Source: an uncultured Clostridia bacterium
GTDB lineage: Bacteria > Bacillota > Clostridia > Oscillospirales > Ruminococcaceae
Assembly: GCA_947631455.1 (NCBI GenBank)
Contig: CANRLH010000007.1
Coordinates: forward strand, 1 to 64,000
Direction of reading: 5' to 3'
Length of the DNA: 64,000 nucleotides
Below, piece by piece: positions 7,716 to 16,100 of the stretch. Position numbers and translations under genes: made by a program. Position 1 is the stretch's first letter; every line of letters starts with the position of its first letter. Under the pieces are notes generated by a model. The model searched no databases, was not told the DNA's origin, and worked only from the letters and a program-made list of their open reading frames with translations.

Positions 7716-8618
7716 GTGATATATACGGTTAGCTTGAATCCTGCGTTGGATTACGTATTGCACGTGGATGATTTTAAACCCGGGATGACCAACAGAGCTG
7801 GTGCTGAAAGCATTACATTCGGCGGAAAGGGAATAAATGTATCCGCTGTTTTAAAAGAACTGGGACTTGAAAGCGTTGCGCTTGGTTTTACAGCGGGCTT
7901 TGCAGGGGAGATATTAAGAAAGAAAGTCGAAGAAATCGGCATTAAAGCGGATTTTATTCACATTCAAACAGGTATGACTAGAATAAATGTAAAGCTTAAG
8001 TCAAAAGAGGAAACTGAGATAAACGCAATGGGCCCTTTTATAGATAATGAGGCTGTCCATATGCTTTTTAAAAAGCTGGATTCACTTTCAAAAGGCGATA
8101 TACTGGTTCTGGCCGGAAGTATCCCGTCAGGAATGCCTGATGACATTTACAGCCGCATAATTGAGCGCCTTGACGGCAGGGAAATAATGCTCGCGGTAGA
8201 TGCGTCAGAGGAATCGCTTTTAAGTGCGCTAAAGTACAAACCGTTTTTGATAAAGCCGAATATACATGAGCTAAGGGATATTTTCGGCACTGAGATCAAA
8301 ACGGACCAAGAAATAATCTTTGCTGCTAAAAAGCTTCGTGAAACGGGAGCGCAGAACGTATTAGTATCTCTTGCAGAGGACGGGGCGATTTTGATAGACG
8401 AGTACGAGCAAATTCACAGAATAAGCGCGGCAAGGGGCAGAGTGATAAATTCTGTCGGCGCGGGAGACTCGATGGTGGCAGGATTTCTGGCTGGGTATCT
8501 TAAGCGCAAGGATTACGGCGACGCGCTTAAGCTTGCAACTGCGGCGGGAGGAGCAACTGCCTTTTCGGACGGGCTTGCAAAAAGAAAACTTATTAAAGAC
8601 ATTTTAAAAACACTTTAG
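7716..8618 (+). CDS. fruK: 1-phosphofructokinase (PfkB family)
   Basis: 300 residues. It phosphorylates fructose 1-phosphate, or a related sugar phosphate such as tagatose 6-phosphate, at the expense of ATP. PfkB signatures are present: GGKGINVS near residue 35 and the anion-hole/catalytic NSVGAGDSMVAG near 246-257. The start is the GTG at 7716, 9 bases after AGGAGG; an earlier in-frame GTG at 7689 would place the ribosome site inside the gene. It is followed 39 bases later by ptsI, which suggests a role in PTS-imported fructose. No fructose permease gene is near, so the exact substrate is inferred. Confidence 0.88.
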   Translation: MIYTVSLNPALDYVLHVDDFKPGMTNRAGAESITFGGKGINVSAVLKELGLESVALGFTAGFAGEILRKKVEEIGIKADFIHIQTGMTRINVKLKSKEETEINAMGPFIDNEAVHMLFKKLDSLSKGDILVLAGSIPSGMPDDIYSRIIERLDGREIMLAVDASEESLLSALKYKPFLIKPNIHELRDIFGTEIKTDQEIIFAAKKLRETGAQNVLVSLAEDGAILIDEYEQIHRISAARGRVINSVGAGDSMVAGFLAGYLKRKDYGDALKLATAAGGATAFSDGLAKRKLIKDILKTL

Positions 8619-8657
8619 GAAAGGCTTTACAGTTTTTTACATAACGGAGGAGATCCT

Positions 8658-10370
8658 GTGAAGAAATATAGGGGAACGGGCGGCTCTGACGGTATTGCCG
8701 TAGGAAGAGCCGTTATCATCAAAGAGGCTGATATTAAATACGAGCATAAAAGAACCAAAACCGCCAATGAGGAAAACTCAAGGCTTATAGCTGCCCTTGA
8801 GCGATTCAAGTCGATAACGGCAAAAATGGCGGATGATATGAAGCAAAGGGTGGGAGAAAAGGATTCAAAGATACTGCTAGGACACATTGCAATTGCCGAC
8901 GATCCCGATCTGAGAAAAGAGACGCAAAAGCTTATTGAAAGCGGTAAATGCGCTGAGGAGGCGCTTGAAACCGTGTTCGATAGATTCATAGATATGTTTT
9001 CGTCTATTCCCGATGAGATGATGCGCCAGCGTGCAACGGACATCGGAGACGTAAAGGTAAGGCTTCTTCATATGCTTATAGGCAACAATCCTGTAGATAT
9101 GGCTTCACTTCCTCCGGATACTATTATCATTGCTAACGACCTTACACCGTCGATGACTGCGGGGATAAAGAAGGAAAACGTCTCAGGAATTTTAACGCAG
9201 ATGGGTGGCAGGACTTCGCACTCTACAATTCTGGCAAGGGCGCTTATGATACCCGCGGTCTTGTCCGTAAAGGGGATCGTAAATGAAATATCAGACGGGG
9301 ATACCGTGATAATCGACGGCGAAAAGGGAGATGTTTTTGTAAATCCCGATGAGGAAACCATTCGCAAATTTTTGAATGCTCGGGAAAAGCATTTAAAGGC
9401 AAAAGAAAAGCTTTTTAAGTATAAGGACAGAAATACCCAAACCGCTGACGGAGATGATATCCTGCTCCTTTCAAATATCGGAAGTCCGCAGGAGACGGAT
9501 GCTGTAAAGCAGTCCGGATGCGAAGGGGTAGGGCTTTTCAGAACGGAATTTTTGTTTATAGGGAAAAATACTCCGCCAGATGAAGAGGAGCAGTTTGAAG
9601 CATATAAAGAGACTGTGCTGGCACTGGGCGGCGGTACCGTTGTAATACGCACACTTGATTTGGGCGGAGATAAGGTTATGCCTTACCTTGGGATCGAAAA
9701 GGAGGAAAATCCGTTTTTAGGTTATAGAGCTATAAGATTTTGCCTTGACAGGGAGGAAATCTGCGAGACGCAGCTTCGCGCTATACTCAGAGCGTCGGTA
9801 TACGGCGACATAAAGATAATGATACCATTAGTGACATGCATCGACGAGCTTTTGACTGTAAGGAAAAAAGTAAAAAACATAATGACACAGCTCGATAAGG
9901 ACGGAATCAGGTACAATAAGGACATAGAAATCGGTGTAATGATAGAGACCCCGGCCGCATCGGAAATTGCAGATATTCTGGCAAAGGAAGCGGACTTTTT
10001 CAGCATAGGTACTAACGATCTCACTCAGTATACAATGGCTGCTGACAGAACTAATTCAAGGGTCGAGTATCTTTGCTCGGCGTATAACATAGCGGTGCTG
10101 CGGTCAATAAAGCGCATTATAGAATGTGCTGATAAAGAGGGGATAATGTGTTCAATGTGCGGGGAAGCGGCTTCTGACGTCAGATTGATACCTATCTGGA
10201 TATCTTTCGGACTTAAGGAGCTGTCGGTAAGTACCGCTAGTGTCTTACAGACGAGAAAAACTATCTCGCTTTGGACAAAGGCCGAGTGCGATGAGCTTGC
10301 AGACAGGATAATGGGGCTTTTTTGTCAGGGAGATATTAAGGAACTGCTTGAGGAACACGCAAGATTTTAG
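8658..10370 (+). CDS. ptsI: Phosphoenolpyruvate-protein phosphotransferase (PTS enzyme I)
   Basis: 570 residues, standard for EI. The enzyme takes phosphate from PEP and passes it to HPr in the cytoplasm. The phosphorylated histidine is His188 in GGRTSHSTILA. The C-terminal PEP-binding barrel carries RTLDLGGDK, GYRAIRF, SIGTNDLTQY and the catalytic cysteine in SMCGEAASD. The start is GTG after GGAGGAG. It is cotranscribed with fruK. No ptsH or EII gene lies within the window, so HPr and permeases must be encoded elsewhere. Confidence 0.96.
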   Translation: MKKYRGTGGSDGIAVGRAVIIKEADIKYEHKRTKTANEENSRLIAALERFKSITAKMADDMKQRVGEKDSKILLGHIAIADDPDLRKETQKLIESGKCAEEALETVFDRFIDMFSSIPDEMMRQRATDIGDVKVRLLHMLIGNNPVDMASLPPDTIIIANDLTPSMTAGIKKENVSGILTQMGGRTSHSTILARALMIPAVLSVKGIVNEISDGDTVIIDGEKGDVFVNPDEETIRKFLNAREKHLKAKEKLFKYKDRNTQTADGDDILLLSNIGSPQETDAVKQSGCEGVGLFRTEFLFIGKNTPPDEEEQFEAYKETVLALGGGTVVIRTLDLGGDKVMPYLGIEKEENPFLGYRAIRFCLDREEICETQLRAILRASVYGDIKIMIPLVTCIDELLTVRKKVKNIMTQLDKDGIRYNKDIEIGVMIETPAASEIADILAKEADFFSIGTNDLTQYTMAADRTNSRVEYLCSAYNIAVLRSIKRIIECADKEGIMCSMCGEAASDVRLIPIWISFGLKELSVSTASVLQTRKTISLWTKAECDELADRIMGLFCQGDIKELLEEHARF

Positions 10371-10442
10371 ACTTATTGGCAATCAGTAATGATATTTATT
10401 GTCATTTAATCCCTTTGATGTTCTATATACAGACTAAATGAT

Positions 10443-10459
10443 TGTAAATTTTTTGTAAA
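10443..10459 (+). promoter_or_regulatory. WalR (YycF)-type box
   Basis: TGTAAA-N5-TGTAAA, a perfect match to the Firmicute WalR consensus TGTWAH-N5-TGTWAH. The surrounding 20 bases are identical to those at 62270-62289 upstream of mraZ. It lies about 155 bases upstream of the -35 box at 10615; a closer -10-like TATGAT is at 10480-10485. Confidence 0.55.
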
Positions 10460-10614
10460 TTATTTTACACGGGTAAACTTATGATCACGCAAAAAAGGCT
10501 TGATTCATTGTCAAAATATACAAAGTGAAAGTCTCAATTTAGGCAAATTAAATAAAGCCAAGTAATTTTGGTGATTTTTACTAAATTTCAGTAAAAAAGC
10601 AGGAAATATTTTGG

Positions 10615-10643
10615 TTGACAAATTTTTGCTTAACTGCTAAAAT
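10615..10643 (+). promoter_or_regulatory. SigmaA-type promoter of the choice-of-anchor A surface protein
   Basis: TTGACA (10615-10620), 17 bases, TAAAAT (10638-10643). The transcript would start near 10650, followed by AGGAGGAGG and the ATG at 10693. Confidence 0.75.
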
Positions 10644-10692
10644 ATATATAGAATATAAATTGTGTATTTATATATAGGAGGAGGTTTTATCT

Positions 10693-12774
10693 ATGACATC
10701 CGGTAAACGGATAATTTCTTTGTCATCTGCCTTGATGGTTTTGGCAACATCGTTAGCAATTTCGGGATTTACATATGGATCAGACGGTGTAGACAGCGTT
10801 AAGTTTTCATATCCCGGCAACGGCTCGTTCGGCGAAAGCTATCAGACAGACAACGAAATAGCATTGAACATAAATGACTTTGCATTGTTTACAAAGGAAT
10901 TCAGTGCGGTATGCGATCACGTTGAGGGAAATGTTGCTATTGAAAGCATGGTGTCTAATGGCGTAAGATCAGACATACAGATGAGCAACGGAAATGTTGT
11001 TTCAAACAGCGGAGAGGAATATCTTAAAAACTTATCGTTTGTAAGAAACTTTGACAACGGTTCATCTGTTTCGTTTAATGCAGGACGTACCGATTTGTTT
11101 ATTGTAGGAGACAAAAATAATATCGGAGACGTTGCACCGGGACAGGGCTTTCATCTTAACGGGTGGATAACCGGTAATTGCGTTCATGCTGTTGCTTATG
11201 AGTCTGATATTGCCAAGGACGGAACATTTATTGACTTTGATAAGGCTCTTAACGGAATCTCAGAGCTTGGCGCCTGGCTTAAGACTGAGGTGAACGCAAA
11301 GAAGACTGTTAACCAAAACGGCGAGTGGACAGGAAAGTATGAACCTGACGACAGCAATGATGACGTTTATGTTTTTGATATCAACGGAAAGGATTTGCAG
11401 ACTCTGGAGCAGCTTCAGAGTTATGAGTTTAACGAGTTGGTTCCGGATGGCAAAACAGTAATCATAAACGTAAACAACATTGAGAGCGATAATTTTCTGA
11501 TTCAAACCAAATTTCAGGGCGACTGGTCACAGGTAAGTAAGGCAAACTACGTTATTTGGAATTTCGGCGATTACAGCGGAACAATAACTAATAATGGAAG
11601 CTTTGCCGGAATGATAATGGCTCCTAAGGCTAACATTTGTCTTAATGCAGCTAATATGAACGGTTCAGTGATCTCAAAGTCTGTTATACAGGGTCCGGAG
11701 ATGCACTTTATGATCTTTAAGGGCAAGCTGCCAAAGGTTCCTGAGGAAACTACTGAGACAACGACCGAGTCAACTACTGAGTCAACTACGGAAGAGACAA
11801 CTGAGGCAACCACGGAAGCTACAACTGAGGTTACCACAGAAGCTACGACCGAAGAAACAACCGAGGTTACTACTGAGGCAACAACAGAAGCTACGACAGA
11901 GGCTACTACTGAGGCTACAACCGAAGTTACCACAGAGCCTACAACAACTACTACCACTACAACTACAACAACCACTACAACTACAACAACCACTACCACT
12001 ACCACAACTACCACAACAACAACTACTACTAAGCCTACTACGACTACCACCACAACTACTACTAAGCCTACCACGACTACTACAACTACCACAACCACTA
12101 CACCTATAACATCCGTAACAACTATTCCAACTCCAACAACTACCACAACAACTACAACGACTAAGCCTACAACAACCACCACGACTACACCTTTGACAAC
12201 GACAACAACAACGGTTACTTCTGTGACAACTACGACTATTCCGACATTGACTACTACGACAACCACAGAGGCAACAACTACAACGACACGAGTTACAACT
12301 GAGGCAACAACAACTACCTCAGAGACTACTACTTATGCGACTACCACAACATCAGAGGTCACTACCACTGCTGAGACGACAACAACAACAGAGGAAACGA
12401 CCTATACGACAACTGAACCCGAGATGACGGTTACTACTACAACTCCGGAGGTAACAGTTACCACAACGACAACTAACCCTAGAGTTGAGCTTGTAAGATA
12501 CGCTGAGGAGGAGCTTGACGAGAGTGAATATACTCCTGAAAGCTGGGCGGTTTACAAGGAAATCCTTGAACGAGCTAAGTTGGTACTGGGCGCCGGCGAT
12601 GAAAATGAGATCAAAGCTGTTCTCGAAGAGCTTATAGCTGCCAGAAAAATGCTTGTTTTGGGAGCAAGTGACTCTGTAAATACCGGTGCTGGCACAGAGG
12701 TTTCAGTTTCGGCATTCGCTGTTTTGACAATTGCGGGTGCGGTGGCGTTGCTTAAACGCAAAAGAGACGACTAA
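10693..12774 (+). CDS. Secreted surface protein: choice-of-anchor A domain, Thr-rich stalk, FIVAR-like module
   Basis: 693 residues. A signal peptide (about 1-29) is followed by a choice-of-anchor A type domain (about 40-345: NINDFALFTKEF, LKNLSFVRNF, VIWNFGDYSGTI, AGMIMAPKANI, GSVISKSV), found in large secreted adhesins. Residues ~350-595 are a stalk of TTE-A/S/V repeats and long poly-Thr runs. The C-terminal 65 residues before the anchor (VELVRYAEEELDES..., helical, YTPESWAVYK) look like a FIVAR/SLH-linker helix pair. The end is SVNTGAG, a hydrophobic stretch and KRKRDD: a sortase-type signal lacking the usual LP. The next surface gene has the same C-terminal module. Role: probably adhesion or envelope structure. 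Confidence 0.88.
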   Translation: MTSGKRIISLSSALMVLATSLAISGFTYGSDGVDSVKFSYPGNGSFGESYQTDNEIALNINDFALFTKEFSAVCDHVEGNVAIESMVSNGVRSDIQMSNGNVVSNSGEEYLKNLSFVRNFDNGSSVSFNAGRTDLFIVGDKNNIGDVAPGQGFHLNGWITGNCVHAVAYESDIAKDGTFIDFDKALNGISELGAWLKTEVNAKKTVNQNGEWTGKYEPDDSNDDVYVFDINGKDLQTLEQLQSYEFNELVPDGKTVIINVNNIESDNFLIQTKFQGDWSQVSKANYVIWNFGDYSGTITNNGSFAGMIMAPKANICLNAANMNGSVISKSVIQGPEMHFMIFKGKLPKVPEETTETTTESTTESTTEETTEATTEATTEVTTEATTEETTEVTTEATTEATTEATTEATTEVTTEPTTTTTTTTTTTTTTTTTTTTTTTTTTTTTTKPTTTTTTTTTKPTTTTTTTTTTTPITSVTTIPTPTTTTTTTTTKPTTTTTTTPLTTTTTTVTSVTTTTIPTLTTTTTTEATTTTTRVTTEATTTTSETTTYATTTTSEVTTTAETTTTTEETTYTTTEPEMTVTTTTPEVTVTTTTTNPRVELVRYAEEELDESEYTPESWAVYKEILERAKLVLGAGDENEIKAVLEELIAARKMLVLGASDSVNTGAGTEVSVSAFAVLTIAGAVALLKRKRDD
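11748..12474 (+). repeat. Thr-rich stalk-coding repeat
   Basis: In-frame low-complexity DNA made of ACN codons with interspersed GAG/GAA and GCN. All four Thr codons are mixed throughout, so the protein tract is kept while the DNA is not a perfect microsatellite. The antisense strand gives long Val-rich frames that are artefacts. Confidence 0.9.
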
Positions 12775-12795
12775 TCCGGTAAAACCTGATACTAG

Positions 12796-12823
12796 AAAAT
12801 CCCGGCATTGACCGGGATTTTTT
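12796..12823 (+). terminator. Intrinsic terminator after the first surface protein
   Basis: 10-bp stem AAAATCCCGG / CCGGGATTTT with a 6-base loop, running into TTTTTT. Confidence 0.9.
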
Positions 12824-13013
12824 GTGTCGCAAAGTCATGTTAAGCTATGTGCCTTTACAGAGATGTGTGTTAAAATAATCAACAAATTAAATCCTGATCA
12901 AAACGGATAAAAACACTTTATTCTAAGCCGTTTTGTATGCCGCAAATGTTGCACAAAAAGCGATCGTCTTATTTGTTTAAATCGTGGAAAATGAGTATTT
13001 TTTCAAACTTATA

Positions 13014-13042
13014 TTGAAATTATTTCTAAAGAATGCTATTAT
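13014..13042 (+). promoter_or_regulatory. Promoter of the large Cna-type surface protein, with the rest of the 348-base gap
   Basis: TTGAAA (13014-13019), 17 bases, TATTAT (13037-13042). The second surface gene therefore has its own promoter downstream of the terminator. The rest of the gap holds an 8-bp inverted repeat CAAAACGG (12899-12906) / CCGTTTTG (12928-12935) of unknown role and no open frame of interest. Confidence 0.6.
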
Positions 13043-13122
13043 ATATATTAGAAGCAGTGTTGATGATGGGCTGTTAGCACTGTAAATGGAATTAACTGAT
13101 ATTGTGAAGGAGGCCTGATATT

Positions 13123-16100
13123 ATGAGAAAAGGCTTGTTAAGAAGAGCCGCTGCTGTTTTATTGGCGTGTGCCGTATCTGCTACGACTGCTTTGTCGTCG
13201 TTAGCTACGACCGTGGTTGCTGAGACGGAATGGCCAAAAGAACCGCCGACAGAAACAGGTACCGCTTTGGATAATTATATTACTGATCTGAAGCTCCAAT
13301 ATTCTAAAAACGGTGGCGAGCCGGATACCTATTACAATCCGGGCGATACGCTTAAAAAAAGCGGCAAAGTAAAATTTGAAGTGTTTTTTGCCGAAAACGG
13401 CGCAGACTTGCAGTTCCCGGAAAACGGAGTCTTGACGTACACTATGCCAAATGTTTTCAACATTGAAAAAGAGTATGGCGAAATGTTGGACGAAAACGGC
13501 GTAAAGCGCGGAGAATACTGGATAGACGAGAATGGAAAAATCGTCATCAAGTTAGATGAGCGGTGGGTTGCCGAAGGCGGTTCGCAGCAAAACGGAAACT
13601 TGTGGTTTGAAGCCGAGTTCAGCCGTGATAAGCTCCAGAATCAGAATGAATGGACATGGAAGCCTAATGATAAAGCTGATATAACCGTTAAGTTCGATGA
13701 TAAGTCCGATGTAAAAGTAGACAAAAAGATCATCGAATTTAACAGAAAAACTCATGAGCTTTCTTATGAGATCACGGTAGAGGTTGCTTACGGTACGGTT
13801 GCAAACCTCACACTTACCGACGTTATGGAAGGTAATCTTGAGCTTGTCGGTGCGAATGGCGGAGATGTATATAAGGCATTTACGATAACTGACAAGGAAG
13901 GCAATCCGGTAGATCAGAGCAAGGTCAATATTTATATGTCCGGTGATGATAACAGCTATACTATCAGCATACCGAATATGACCGAGGGAGAAAAGTATAC
14001 CATCACATATAACTGCAAGATAAAGGACGAAGCTTATGACAATGCCAGCAGCCCCACACTTGTAGACAACAAGCTTTCCGGTTCTTATCAAGACCAGAAT
14101 GACAACAGTCAGAATGTTGATATTCCTGAGAAAAGTGTTGGACCAAGAGATTGGGATCATTCCGCAAAGTACGAATGGGTGACAAAGAGCGGAAGCTATG
14201 ACGATGGAAATAAGTCAGTTACCTGGAATGTAAAAATCAATGATGACGGTTACTTTGATGTAAAGGGAAACACATTAACAGATACTCTGGGGTCAGATGC
14301 TTTAAGCTATGATAAGGATACGCCGATTAAATTATATAAGCTTGATGAAAACGGAAACAGAGACGGTGATGCGACACTGATTCAGTGGGATGACGCTAAC
14401 CTTAAGCTGGGAGCTGACGACAGGTCGTTTACATACACCTTCCCGGGAGACGCTCAGAAAGCGGCTTATGAATTCGAGTATGTTACTAAAGTAGACGTAT
14501 CAAAGCTTTCCGGCAGCAGCAACACTGTTCAAAATAATGTTAATTACGAGGGACATATAAGTTCAGGTAACGCAAGCGGAATTGCCGGAGAACAGGTTGA
14601 TACTTCTCTTTCAAAAGCAGTTACTAAGTCGGGCGACAACTGGAATAAAATAGGTTGGAAAATAACGGCTACTGTTGATAATCCCGGAAAGCTTTCGAGT
14701 ATTCCTTATTATATAAAAGATGTAATTGAGTTTTTAGAGGTCGGCGGACAAAAGTATTATGATAAGCTGATACCTGACAGTGTTAAAGTAACTGTTATGG
14801 GTGTTGAAGGATATGATAAAACAGATCTTAATCTAAAGAGCACTTTAGATTACACTGATGGAAACAGCGAATTTTATATTTACTTTGACTCCGATACCAA
14901 GGAATCTTCTGCAATCAAGGGCGAATATTCTAAATACGAGATAACGATAGAGTATCAGACAAAGGTTACAGATGAGGCCAGAACAGATGCTTCTGATCCT
15001 TATAAATGGGTTGAATTAACTAATAATGCTTATTCATATCAGGGAGAAAAAGAGGATCACGCGTCAGCTAAGTCAACATTAAAGAAGTCTGATATTAAAG
15101 TAACAAAGAGTGTTGTTGAAAACGCGAATGATTATCCATCGGATATCTGCAACAGCGCAAAGGGCGAAGCAAGATATGCAGTAAGGATCAATGAGGGAGA
15201 TTATGGAGCAAGCGCAGGAATACTGAGCGCTGAGCCTTTGATAATAGATGATACCTTTGACACGGAAAAATTTGAGCTTGTTAAGGATAACGTTTATCTG
15301 GCTTGGGGAACAAATATTTGGAGTATTCCTAACGATTGGCCGGCTTCTTTGAATGATAATAATCATTTTAAGGTAACCGATATTACGGAAATCAAGGATG
15401 CCAGCGGCAAGATTTTAGGATATAGGTTTAAAACACCTGATATTGCTCCAGAATATGCAGGCTGCATTTACGAACTTAGATATACTATCAAGCTTAAGAG
15501 CGAGTATATGGCTGATTCTCCTGTAGCATTGCCTAATAAGGCTGTTGCTTATCAGGGCGAAAGTGAGCTTGGCAGCGCTGAATTGACATATGAATTCAAG
15601 CCTGAGATCTTATCTAAGGCGCTTACCGCCAAGCCGAACGGGGATAACAGCTTTGTCGGAAAGTATCAGATTATTGTAAATAAGGGCGGATTAAATCTTT
15701 CTGATACCGATGAAATTGTTGTTGTTGACCAGTTTATGCCAGGAATGATCATTGATACTGATACTATCAAGGTTTTTAAGTGCAGTGTCAATGAATGGGG
15801 CTCTGAAACAAATACAGAAATTGAATTTACCCCATCCTATAATCAAAAGACAAAGCAGCTTAAAATTACCGTGCCTGACGAAACATATATCAAGATCGAA
15901 TATAATGTTACATTCAAGGGCGCGCCGAATTCTACAAAGGAATTTGTAAATAAAGCTTGGGTAGAGGGCCTTAATAAACTCGAAACCGAGGACAAGAGTG
16001 AGGTCACATTTAAACAGCAAGGCTCAGGCGGTGGAGTTGGCGGAGATGTTGTTGAGTTTAACATCTTAAAGAAGGACGCATCAAACCCGAAGATAAATCT

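Larger units (their letters stand above)
10371..10692. other. Intergenic region with envelope-type regulatory sites
   Basis: This 322-base gap has no gene. It is A+T-rich and holds a WalR-type box (10443-10459) and the strong promoter of the first surface protein (10615-10643). No convincing hairpin terminator for ptsI is seen. Confidence 0.7.

Noticed and set aside
11571..12266. Long Val-rich open frame antisense to the first surface gene
   Set aside because: It is the reverse strand of Thr-codon repeats (ACN read as NGT), with no ribosome site or normal composition.
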